The notes beneath the pieces were generated by a model. It did no database searches, was not told the origin of the DNA, and saw only the letters and a program-made list of their open reading frames with translations. From contig NZ_UQJH01000027.1 of assembly GCF_900541275.1 (NCBI RefSeq), positions 1 through 13,506 on the forward strand: a stretch of DNA of 13,506 nt, given 5' to 3'. Each line of letters begins with the position of its first letter. The stretch's first letter is position 1. This document shows, one piece after another, positions 6,371-13,506 of the stretch. The position numbers and the translations under genes are program-made. This DNA comes from an uncultured Porphyromonas sp. Its GTDB lineage: Bacteria > Bacteroidota > Bacteroidia > Bacteroidales > Porphyromonadaceae.

Positions 6371-7435
6371 ATGAGAAAATCGACCAACAATAAGCCCTAC
6401 GACCCCTCCACAGCGGTCCTCCTCATCTATACGGGCGGGACGATCGGCATGACCGAGGATCCTGATACCGGTGCGCTGAAGGCGATAGACTTTGCCTACA
6501 TAGAGGAGCATGTCCCGGAGGTGAATAACTTCTCCTTCCATATCGATACCTACTCCTTCGATCAGGTTATTGACTCCAGCGAGATGGGGCCGACGCACTG
6601 GCGGGAGATGGCGCTGACTATTCGGGAGAATTATGACAAGTACAGCGGCTTCGTGATACTCCACGGGACGGACACTATGGCTTACACCGCCTCCATGCTC
6701 AGCTTTATGCTGGAGGGGCTCTGCAAGCCGGTCCTGCTGACCGGGTCGCAGCTGCCTATCGGTAAGGTGCGGACGGATGGCAAGGAGAATCTGCTCACGT
6801 CGATCGAGATTGCTGCGGCAAAGGATCCGATGGGAAATCCCCTCGTGAGGGAGGTGTGCATCTACTTCGACAACCGACTGCTGAGAGGAAACCGATGTAC
6901 GAAGGTTAGCTCAGATCAGTTTAAGGCTTTTGACTCTCCCAATTATCCCTGTCTCGCACATGCGGGCATCGACATCCACTATCATCCTGAGGTGCTGATG
7001 CGGAATGACTTCAGGGAGGGCGACCTACGGCTTCACCTGGACCTTGATCCCAATATACTCGTCCTCTCGCTCTTCCCGGGACTGCCGGAGAGCATGGTGG
7101 CGTCAGCCTTTGAGACCCCGGGGCTCAAGGCTGTGGTCTTTAGGACCTTCGGTAGCGGTAATGCCCCGGCATCGGAGCATTTCCTCGAGATCCTTAAGGA
7201 GACCACGTCTCAGGGGATCATCATCGTCAATATCTCGCAGTGCTTTGTCGGAAAGGTGAAGATGGAGCGCTATGCGACAGGTGTCACCCTCCTCGGTGCC
7301 GGCGTGCTGAGCGGTCACGACATGACCGTAGAGGCCGCTCTCGCGAAGCTGATGCATCTGCTGGGCAGCGGTAAGTCCTCTGACGAGGTGAAGCGGCTGA
7401 TGGGGGTCAATCTCAGGGGAGAGATGACCGTGTGA
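6371..7435 (+). CDS. ansA: Type I L-asparaginase
   Basis: This 354-residue enzyme should hydrolyse L-asparagine to aspartate and ammonia in the cytoplasm, as no signal peptide is present. The first signature YTGGTIGM (20-27) supplies the nucleophile threonine at 21. The substrate loop DSSEMGP is at 68-74. The second signature HGTDTM (98-103) supplies the Thr-Asp pair. TGSQLPIG follows further on. Length and motif spacing match the EcAI-type cytosolic family. The ATG at 6371 is chosen because a -7 box lies just upstream. The next gene starts 11 bp after its stop, so the two form one operon. Asparaginases of this family can show allosteric control by asparagine, which cannot be judged here. Confidence 0.92.
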   Translation: MRKSTNNKPYDPSTAVLLIYTGGTIGMTEDPDTGALKAIDFAYIEEHVPEVNNFSFHIDTYSFDQVIDSSEMGPTHWREMALTIRENYDKYSGFVILHGTDTMAYTASMLSFMLEGLCKPVLLTGSQLPIGKVRTDGKENLLTSIEIAAAKDPMGNPLVREVCIYFDNRLLRGNRCTKVSSDQFKAFDSPNYPCLAHAGIDIHYHPEVLMRNDFREGDLRLHLDLDPNILVLSLFPGLPESMVASAFETPGLKAVVFRTFGSGNAPASEHFLEILKETTSQGIIIVNISQCFVGKVKMERYATGVTLLGAGVLSGHDMTVEAALAKLMHLLGSGKSSDEVKRLMGVNLRGEMTV

Positions 7436-7446
7436 GACGATAGTAC

Positions 7447-8292
7447 ATGTTTGCATCCTCCCTCTTTCCCGATCAGACCAGAGATCACGAGGCCTTTTAC
7501 TTCCGAAGCCTGAGCAGTGGTAGCTGTGGCAATGCCTCTCTTCTCTCCTGTGGCGACACAATGATTATGATCGATGCGGGGCTGGGGATCCGCACGCTTA
7601 AGAAGAGCTTTAAGGAGCTGGAGATCGATCCCAAGCAGCTCGCGGCTATCTTTGTCACGCACGACCACGCTGATCATATCCGGGGTTTAGAGTCCTTTGC
7701 CGTGGACTTCTCCATACCGGTCTATGCCTCCCCGCTGGTCTATAAGGCACTTCACCACGCCACCTACCTGCATGGTGGATTGATGAACCACTTGGCTCTC
7801 ATGGAGCTGGGTCAGCCACTCACGCTGGGTGCCATGGAGATCTCCTCCTTTGAGGTGCCGCACGATGCGACGCAGAATGTTGGGTATCGGATCACTGGAC
7901 CACGCGGCTGCTTTACCCTGATAACAGATGTGGGTGAAGTGACTGTGGAGGTGGAGGCAGCTATTAGGGGAGCAAATTACCTCGTGATCGAGAGTAACTA
8001 CGACGAGGAGATGTTGCGGAGAGGTCCCTATCCGATGATGCTCAAGAGGCGGATCCTCAGCAGTCACGGGCACCTCAGCAATAGCGAGGCAGCCTGCACG
8101 GTGACGAGAAACTACCACCCCGACCTACGCTTCCTCGCTCTATGTCACCTCAGTGGGCAAAATAACAATCCCTCAGTGGCGCAAGACTCTATGAGCAACG
8201 CACTCAGCGCAATCGGAGTCCGCCCCGGGCTGGATCTGCAGCTCGAAGTGCTGCAACGTCGGGTGATCTCACCGCTCTATAAGCTGTGCTGA
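7447..8292 (+). CDS. Metallo-beta-lactamase-fold hydrolase, YycJ/WalJ-like
   Basis: This 281-residue cytoplasmic protein has the metallo-beta-lactamase fold. The opening SLSSGSCGNASLL (21-33) and the SSHGHLSNSEA segment (205-215) are typical of the YycJ/WalJ branch. The metal site is visible as THDHADH (71-77), His139, Asp161 and His207/His209. Characterised relatives include 5'-to-3' DNA exonuclease activity in Bacillus YycJ, so a DNA-processing role is plausible but inferred. There is no walKR system nearby. It is the second gene of the asparaginase operon. Its TGA stop forms half of the palindrome TGATCA, whose other half is the stop of the convergent ABC-F gene, leaving no intergenic bases. 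Confidence 0.87.
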   Translation: MFASSLFPDQTRDHEAFYFRSLSSGSCGNASLLSCGDTMIMIDAGLGIRTLKKSFKELEIDPKQLAAIFVTHDHADHIRGLESFAVDFSIPVYASPLVYKALHHATYLHGGLMNHLALMELGQPLTLGAMEISSFEVPHDATQNVGYRITGPRGCFTLITDVGEVTVEVEAAIRGANYLVIESNYDEEMLRRGPYPMMLKRRILSSHGHLSNSEAACTVTRNYHPDLRFLALCHLSGQNNNPSVAQDSMSNALSAIGVRPGLDLQLEVLQRRVISPLYKLC

Positions 8293-10215
8293 TCAGTCGC
8301 TGTAGGCTGCTAGCTCCTCAGCGCACTTCTCCCACTCCTTCATCGCTTTCTTCAGCTTATAGTCTACCTCCTCGTACTGATTGAGCAGGTCCGGAGTGGC
8401 CTGTATCGTCAGGCGATCCTCTAAGGACGTCTTCTCTGTCTCGAGCTGATCAACCGCCTCCTCAGCCTTGGCAAGGGCTTTCTCTAAGCGCGAGATCTGT
8501 CGCTGCTGCTCCCGCTGCTGCTCATAGTCTTCGCGTCCTCCACCCTTGGGCACTTTCTTCTCTCCTTCGCCCTCCTTTGCTGTCGACTGATTGATCTCTG
8601 TATTGCGGTCGTGGAGCTTCCGCAGGTACTCCTCCATACCACCAAGATGGTTGATGACCTTCCCGTCCTCAAATTCGATCACCTTGTCCACCAGTCCCTC
8701 CAAGAAGTCACGGTCGTGGCTCACGATCAGCACCGTGCCGTCGTAATTGGCTATCGCCTCCTTCAGCACTCCCTTAGAGGCTATGTCGAGGTGGTTGGTC
8801 GGCTCATCAAGGATGAGGAAGTTGGAGGGGGAGAGAAGGAGCTTGATCATCGCGAGACGCCCTTTCTCGCCACCACTCAGCACCTTCACCTTCTTGTCGG
8901 CCGTCTCGCCCCCAAACATAAAGGCTCCCAGTATGTCGTTGATCCGTGAGCGGATATCCCCCACAGCCACATCGTCGATGGTGTCGTGGATCGTCTTCTC
9001 CGGATCAAGCATAGAGGATTCGTTTTGTGCAAAGTAGGAGGTGATCACCTGATGGCCGATCTTGATTGACCCCTCACTCGGGATCTCTCCCAGCACAGCC
9101 CTCACGAAGGTGGTCTTACCCGAGCCGTTTCGCCCCACGAGAGCAATCTTATCGCCCCGCTCGATCGTCAGGTCGATGCCGTCGAGGACATACCTCTTGC
9201 CGTCGTAGGTGACCCTCATATCCTTGGTGATAAGCGGGTAGGCGCCGGACGGGATGCTCATAGGGAAGCGGAAGTGGATCGTCTTACGGTCGATCTCGTC
9301 GATCTCTATCGGGTCGATCTTCTCCAGCGCCTTGATCCGGGACTGCACCTGGGTCGACTTCGTCGGCTTGTACCTAAAGCGCTCGATGAAGTCCTCGGTC
9401 TCCTTGATCATCTTCTGCTGATTCTCGTAGGCTCTCTTCTGCTGCTCGAAGCGCTCCTCCCGCAGCTCCTCGTAGTGAGAGTAATTGACCTTAAAGTCAT
9501 ACGCCTTCCCCATTGAGATCTCCACGGTGCGGGTGGTGGCGTTGTCGAGAAATCGGCGGTCATGCGAGACCATAATCACGGCTGCGGGTGAGGCGGTCAG
9601 GAAGTCCTCGAGCCAGACGATCGACTCCATGTCGAGGTGGTTGGTCGGCTCGTCGAGCAAGAGCAGGTCGGGTCTCCCGAGCAGGATCTTCGCCAGCTCT
9701 ATCCTCATGCGCCACCCTCCGGAGAACTCCCGCGTCGGCCGATCGAAGTCCTTCTGCTCAAAGCCCAGTCCCTTCAGAGTCTTCTCGATCTCCGCCTCCA
9801 TCCGCGACGTGTCGTAGATAGAGAGCAGCTCCGTTGCATTGGCGAGCTGCTGGATCAGCTCCATATACTCCTCCGTGTCGTAGTCGGTGCGGGTAGCCAC
9901 CGCCTCAGTCAGCCGGTCCACCGTCGCCTTTAGCTCCAGCTCCTTGGAGAAAGCCTTGCGGGCCTCCTCGCGGACGGTTCGCTCATCATTGAGCATCATA
10001 TACTGTGGCAGGTACCCAATCTCAGCCCCCTTGGCTAAGGCGACAGACCCCTCCGTCGGAGCGTTGAGCCCCGCAATGATATTGAGAAGGGTGGTCTTCC
10101 CGGCACCATTACGCCCGGCGAGCGCTATCCGCTCCCCGGTATTGACCTGTAGATTGATATCTGAGAAGAGTACGGTGGCGCCAAAGGAGACGCTGACGTG
10201 ACTTAGCGTGAGCAT
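8293..10215 (-). CDS. ABC-F family ATPase (ribosome-associated type)
   Basis: This 640-residue protein has two ABC ATPase domains and no membrane segments, the ABC-F layout. Domain 1 has Walker A GRNGAGKT (34-41), signature FSGGW (164-168) and Walker B LLLLDEPTNHLD (184-195). The charged helical linker at about 240-310 corresponds to the P-site tRNA interaction motif. Domain 2 has Walker A GRNGSGKT (361-368), LSGGE (447-451) and LILDEPTNHLD (467-477). A charged linker rich in Lys/Glu/Gly (about 545-562) leads to a C-terminal coiled coil (about 565-638), as in Uup-like members. Such proteins act on the ribosome to rescue or regulate translation; antibiotic resistance is possible in some but not indicated. 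It is the last gene of the minus-strand operon, 9 bp after the previous stop. Confidence 0.9.
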   Translation of the reverse strand: MLTLSHVSVSFGATVLFSDINLQVNTGERIALAGRNGAGKTTLLNIIAGLNAPTEGSVALAKGAEIGYLPQYMMLNDERTVREEARKAFSKELELKATVDRLTEAVATRTDYDTEEYMELIQQLANATELLSIYDTSRMEAEIEKTLKGLGFEQKDFDRPTREFSGGWRMRIELAKILLGRPDLLLLDEPTNHLDMESIVWLEDFLTASPAAVIMVSHDRRFLDNATTRTVEISMGKAYDFKVNYSHYEELREERFEQQKRAYENQQKMIKETEDFIERFRYKPTKSTQVQSRIKALEKIDPIEIDEIDRKTIHFRFPMSIPSGAYPLITKDMRVTYDGKRYVLDGIDLTIERGDKIALVGRNGSGKTTFVRAVLGEIPSEGSIKIGHQVITSYFAQNESSMLDPEKTIHDTIDDVAVGDIRSRINDILGAFMFGGETADKKVKVLSGGEKGRLAMIKLLLSPSNFLILDEPTNHLDIASKGVLKEAIANYDGTVLIVSHDRDFLEGLVDKVIEFEDGKVINHLGGMEEYLRKLHDRNTEINQSTAKEGEGEKKVPKGGGREDYEQQREQQRQISRLEKALAKAEEAVDQLETEKTSLEDRLTIQATPDLLNQYEEVDYKLKKAMKEWEKCAEELAAYSD

Positions 10216-10224
10216 GGTGTGATA

Positions 10225-11145
10225 TTAGGTGGTGATGATCGTGGGTGACGAGTAGATGCTCAGTGCCTCTGATCGGATGTGTCCCATGGTGGAGGCAACG
10301 GCGCTGTAGGCGCTATTCGGCGTGGTGAGGATCTTAGTTGTTTGGGAGAGCGCGAGCAGGTCCCCATAGATCTCGATCAGTCCGTCTACTGACGTCCCGT
10401 CCGACATAGAGGAGGGGGCAATGATCCTCGAGCTGTAGAGCGTCTGGAGCCGCTCCCGCTCGTTGTGAGAGGTGGTGGTGACGAAGAAGGAGGTGCCGGG
10501 ATCGGCGACTACGATCTCATGCATCCGCTTGATGAAGAGCTCTATCGGGCTGTCCTGCATCGATACGGCGGAGTCGCGGTCTATGTGGATCCCGACGATA
10601 TTGTTGTGCCACGAGGAGAGGCGAGAGTTGCGCACGTTGATCACCTCGATATTGGGAAGTAGTGGGCTGTACATATCTCGCGAGCGAGTCAGCTCCATCC
10701 CAGTCTCGATGAATAGCCGGTGGTGTCTCCGGCGGAATATCAGCTCCAGCTGCTCCGGCGCATGCGCCTGCAGCTCCTTGATCTTGCTGTCCGTCAGCAC
10801 GCTGTCGTAGGAGACCATCAGGAAGGGCGCCGAGACCCACACATTCCCCTTGTCGGGATAGCGGTTGCTGATCCAGTCGGTCCACTTCGCCTCTCGGATC
10901 GTGATCTCCTCCCTCCTCATCTGAGGGTCGAGGGTAAAAAGTCGATTGGACGGAGCCATAAAGTCATCGGTCTCAAACCAGATGATCTCCAGTGGTCGGC
11001 AGTACTTCCGCGCCAGGGCAATGGTCGAGGCCACGGCACGAAGCCGCTCTCCCAGCCCGCCGATCGGCACCAGCGTGATCTTTCCTGATGGGTCAGGGGT
11101 GAGTCGGTCCGCCCTCTCTTGGTCAGTCTTTGTGGATGTATTCAT
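10225..11145 (-). CDS. Putative fucosyltransferase-like (GT-B fold) protein
   Basis: I do not recognise this 306-residue protein with confidence. The pattern resembles GT23/NodZ/O-fucosyltransferase-like enzymes. An N-terminal GGLGERLRAVASTIALA (29-45) looks like the GGxGNRLR loop. GIHIDRDSA (185-193) sits where HxRR(T/G)D is expected. FFVTTTSHNERERL (220-233) is followed by IEIYGDLLALSQTTKILTTP (from 257), like the donor-binding end of that fold. If so, the first Arg of HxRR is replaced by Asp, so activity is uncertain. There is no signal peptide or membrane helix, so it is cytoplasmic. The ATG at 11145 overlaps the tdk stop as ATGA, which decides the start over a TTG at 11172. The acceptor is unknown. 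Confidence 0.6.
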   Translation of the reverse strand: MNTSTKTDQERADRLTPDPSGKITLVPIGGLGERLRAVASTIALARKYCRPLEIIWFETDDFMAPSNRLFTLDPQMRREEITIREAKWTDWISNRYPDKGNVWVSAPFLMVSYDSVLTDSKIKELQAHAPEQLELIFRRRHHRLFIETGMELTRSRDMYSPLLPNIEVINVRNSRLSSWHNNIVGIHIDRDSAVSMQDSPIELFIKRMHEIVVADPGTSFFVTTTSHNERERLQTLYSSRIIAPSSMSDGTSVDGLIEIYGDLLALSQTTKILTTPNSAYSAVASTMGHIRSEALSIYSSPTIITT

Positions 11146-11762
11146 AGGTGCTTGAGACGCTTGAGATAACAATTGCGACAGAGGGGCTCGTATTCCGCTT
11201 TTGCCCCGACGAGTACCTGCTTCTGGTCGGAGACCAGGCGGTAGGAGTATAGGGCGGGGGCACCACAGGAAACGCAGATGGCGTGTACCTTGAGGACCCG
11301 ATCGGCGACCGCCATCAGGCGTGGCATGCAGCCAAAGGGCTTCCGCTCGTAGTCCATATCCAGTCCCGATACAACCACCCTGATGCCGCTATCGGCCATC
11401 TGTAGGCAAATATCTACTAAGGAAGTGTCAAAGAACTGCCCCTCATCGATCCCCACCACCTGAGCATCCGAGCTCAGGAGAAGGATCGTCTCCGGGCGCG
11501 CCACAGCGGTAGCCTCGAGCGTATTGCGATCGTGGCTGACCACGTCCCCCTGAGAGTAGCGAGTATCTATCAGGGGCTTAAATACCTGCACCCGCTGGCG
11601 TGCGATCACTGCCCTCCTGAGACGGCGCATGAGCTCCTCCGTCTTGCCGGAAAACATCGACCCCACGATCACCTCTATGCTTCCTCGGGCGGGGAAGCCA
11701 TTATTGGGTCGCTCGTAGAGCCCCTCGTGCATCCGCTCGTCCAGCTCGTCCTCGTCCATCAT
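11142..11762 (-). CDS. tdk: Thymidine kinase, type II
   Basis: This 206-residue cytosolic enzyme phosphorylates thymidine to dTMP using ATP in the salvage pathway. The P-loop GSMFSGKT is at 34-41. FKPLIDTRYS (61-70) precedes the DVVSHD segment. The catalytic Glu is at 107 within GIDEGQFF, where Gly replaces the more common Ala. The zinc site is formed by Cys163, 166, 195 and 198 (CVSC and CRNC). The lasso loop region lies between them. Two adjacent ATGs (11762 and 11759) overlap the ispG stop as ATGATG, so either could be used, and the first gives the usual length with an acidic N-terminal tail. The start-stop overlap suggests translational coupling to ispG. Confidence 0.93.
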   Translation of the reverse strand: MMDEDELDERMHEGLYERPNNGFPARGSIEVIVGSMFSGKTEELMRRLRRAVIARQRVQVFKPLIDTRYSQGDVVSHDRNTLEATAVARPETILLLSSDAQVVGIDEGQFFDTSLVDICLQMADSGIRVVVSGLDMDYERKPFGCMPRLMAVADRVLKVHAICVSCGAPALYSYRLVSDQKQVLVGAKAEYEPLCRNCYLKRLKHL

Positions 11763-13408
11763 GCTTCCTTTTCCCTCCAGTCGCCGCACTCCTTGATGAG
11801 GTCGACCAAGTGATCCACCGCCTCGTCCTGCGGGATGCCGCGCCGCACTCGCTCCTTGCCGTGGTAGAGGTCGACCCGTCCGGGTGTCGACCCCACGTAG
11901 CCGTAGTCTGCGTCCGCCATCTCCCCGGGGCCATTCACGATGCAGCCCATCACCCCTATCTTAAGTCCCTTGAGGTGTGAGGTGGCAGCCTTCACTCTTG
12001 CGACCGTCTCCTGGAGGTCAAAGAGCGTCCGCCCACAGCCGGGGCAGGAGATGAATTCGGTCCTTGAGATCCTCCTCCGGCTTGCCTGTAGGAGTCCAAA
12101 GGCGAGCCGCACCGCCTCGCTGTTGCTTAAGTGTGTGCCCGAGACGTAGAGCCCCTCTCCCTGCCCGCGCAGAAGGGCTGAGCCAAGCGCATAGCCGAGC
12201 CTGACCGCTGCCTCGTCCGCCCGGCCCTCGGCGGAGATGCCTATTATATATGGTGTGGTCATCACCTCATCCAGTGCCCTCAGCATAGCGGGCACATCGG
12301 GGTGGGTGATCCGGATTATCAGATGTCCCCCCTCCGGGAGATCGGGGATCTCCCCGCGGAGTGCCTCCCTGTCAGTGACCGTCACTAAGCGGGGATCAGA
12401 GCGTACCAGGTCGGGACAGCAGTCTCTCTCATAGGTGTCGACCTCCCCGATGACCAAGGGCGTACTCGATGGTCTCACGGGATGGGGGGTGACGGATAAG
12501 GAGTCGAGCGAAATGGGCTCAGCCTCGGCGGCCTGCTCCACGCACTCGACCAAGATCCTTGCCGGCTTGATCTCCTGCTCCGGTGCTTCGCTCAGTGACA
12601 CGCGGATGGTGTCGCCCAGTCCCTCACTCAGCAGGGCACCGATGCCGACGGCGCTCTTGATGCGACCGTCCTCGGCATCCCCCGCCTCGGTCACGCCGAG
12701 GTGGAGCGGGTAGTGCATGTCCCTCCTCTCCATCTCGCTCACCAGCAGGCGCACCGCCTCCGTCATCAGCACGGTATTGGAGGACTTGAGCGAGATCACG
12801 ACGTCGTCAAAGCCCTTTCGCCGACACACCTCGAGGAACTCCATGCAGCTCTCCACCATCCCCGGCGCCGTGTCCCCGTAGCGAGACATGATCCGGTCGG
12901 AGAGTGACCCGTGATTGACCCCTATCCGGATCGCCGTGCCGTACGATCGGCAGTGGTCGAGGAAGTCGCCAAACTTACTCTGTAGCTCCTCCAGCTCGTG
13001 TGCATACTCAGCGTCGGTGTACTCCACCCGCTCAAAGACGCGGGCCGGGTCGTAGAAGTTGCCCGGATTGATCCGCACCTTCTCCACATGCTTGGCAGCC
13101 TCGTAGGCGGCCTTGGGATTGAAGTGCACATCGGCAACCAGCGGGATCCGACTGCCGGACTCCCGGAGCCGGTCGTGTATCAGACCTATCGCCCTCGCCT
13201 CCCTCACGCCCTGTGTCGTGAAGCGAACCAGTTCTCCTCCCGCCTCGGCGATGCGCTTCGCCTGCGCTACGCTCGCCTCGATGTCGTTGGTATCCACATT
13301 GGCCATCGACTGGATCACGATCGGGTACCCCCCTCCGATGAGGAGTTGGTCGCCGACGTGCACCGCGGTGGTGGGGCGTCTCCGGTATTTGATAAGTCTC
13401 TCTGTCAT
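11759..13408 (-). CDS. ispG: 4-hydroxy-3-methylbut-2-enyl diphosphate synthase (IspG/GcpE), long form
   Basis: This 549-residue iron-sulfur enzyme converts MEcPP to HMBPP in the MEP pathway for isoprenoid precursors. The N-terminal TIM barrel spans about 1-285 (VIQSMANVDT, VRFTTQG, VADVHFNPKAA, RIGVNHGSLS). A poorly conserved insert of roughly 286-425 separates it from the Fe-S domain, the long form known in Bacteroidetes, Chlamydiae and plants. The cluster ligands are visible: Cys455 and Cys458 in SCPGCGR, then Cys489 and Glu496 in GCIVNGPGE. The start at 13408 is chosen over an in-frame one at 13501, because a TAACTTTG -7 box at 13436-13429 lies between them. It heads the operon with tdk, the glycosyltransferase-like gene and the ABC-F gene. 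Confidence 0.93.
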   Translation of the reverse strand: MTERLIKYRRRPTTAVHVGDQLLIGGGYPIVIQSMANVDTNDIEASVAQAKRIAEAGGELVRFTTQGVREARAIGLIHDRLRESGSRIPLVADVHFNPKAAYEAAKHVEKVRINPGNFYDPARVFERVEYTDAEYAHELEELQSKFGDFLDHCRSYGTAIRIGVNHGSLSDRIMSRYGDTAPGMVESCMEFLEVCRRKGFDDVVISLKSSNTVLMTEAVRLLVSEMERRDMHYPLHLGVTEAGDAEDGRIKSAVGIGALLSEGLGDTIRVSLSEAPEQEIKPARILVECVEQAAEAEPISLDSLSVTPHPVRPSSTPLVIGEVDTYERDCCPDLVRSDPRLVTVTDREALRGEIPDLPEGGHLIIRITHPDVPAMLRALDEVMTTPYIIGISAEGRADEAAVRLGYALGSALLRGQGEGLYVSGTHLSNSEAVRLAFGLLQASRRRISRTEFISCPGCGRTLFDLQETVARVKAATSHLKGLKIGVMGCIVNGPGEMADADYGYVGSTPGRVDLYHGKERVRRGIPQDEAVDHLVDLIKECGDWREKEA

Positions 13409-13428
13409 GGCTCTCTGCTCTTTTGACG

Positions 13429-13436
13429 CAAAGTTA
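13429..13436 (-). promoter_or_regulatory. Promoter -7 box of the ispG-tdk-GT-ABC-F operon
   Basis: On the minus strand, 13436 to 13429 reads TAACTTTG, an exact -7 consensus match ending 20 bp before the ispG ATG. This predicts a short leader. No TTTG -33 box is clear at 20 bp. Confidence 0.6.
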
Positions 13437-13506
13437 CCACATTTACCGCAGTGTGGTGTCCTAGAAAAGTACACACATAGAGGAGCAGAAATGAACAGCA
13501 AGAAAG

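Noticed and set aside
8293..10215. ABC-F gene as an antibiotic resistance determinant
   Set aside because: It has a housekeeping layout with a C-terminal coiled coil, sits in a core operon, and shows nothing suggesting recent acquisition.
11146..11172. TTG start extending the glycosyltransferase-like gene
   Set aside because: The ATG at 11145 overlaps the tdk stop in the same ATGA manner as the preceding gene pair.
13409..13501. Upstream in-frame start for ispG
   Set aside because: A -7 promoter box sits within the extension, and homologous IspG proteins begin near MTERLIKYRRR.

Overview
This window looks like chromosomal DNA of a Bacteroidales bacterium, most likely Porphyromonas or a close relative. 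The evidence is: repeated Bacteroidetes-type -7 promoter boxes (TAnnTTTG); a gldH lipoprotein gene next to a PSP1/RicT gene; a PpiD-type foldase starting MATLEKLRSKAG; an IspG with an extra middle domain; tRNA genes without encoded CCA; and few Shine-Dalgarno sites. The genus is inferred from the feel of the protein sequences and was not tested.

Layout. Positions 1-1048 hold no convincing protein gene. They contain tRNA-Gln(TTG) with a good terminator, a long AT-rich hairpin built from three copies of a 13-bp word (249-331), a GC-rich and highly self-complementary element of about 375 bp closed by a perfect 12-bp inverted repeat (378-753), tRNA-Arg(TCT), and two strong hairpins separating that tRNA from the next gene. 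A membrane-anchored PpiD-like peptidyl-prolyl isomerase lies on the minus strand (1049-3187). It is divergent from a calcineurin-like metallophosphoesterase (3374-4579), and each has its own recognisable promoter. Three plus-strand units follow: RicT/PSP1 plus GldH (4646-6326), then a type I asparaginase and a YycJ/WalJ-type metallo-beta-lactamase-fold protein 11 bp apart (6371-8292). On the minus strand, reading leftward from the right edge, is a tightly packed operon: ispG, tdk, a putative fucosyltransferase-like gene and an ABC-F ATPase (13408 down to 8293). It has two ATGA overlaps and one 9-bp gap.

Function. The protein genes are mostly conserved housekeeping: envelope protein folding (PpiD), isoprenoid precursor synthesis (IspG), thymidine salvage (Tdk), ribosome-associated ATPase (ABC-F), asparagine breakdown, DNA-processing nuclease candidate (YycJ-like) and an envelope lipoprotein (GldH). 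No phage, IS, CRISPR or defence module is visible. The parts least explained by known families are the structured element at 378-753, the hairpin at 249-331, and the operon-embedded glycosyltransferase-like protein with an altered HxRR motif.
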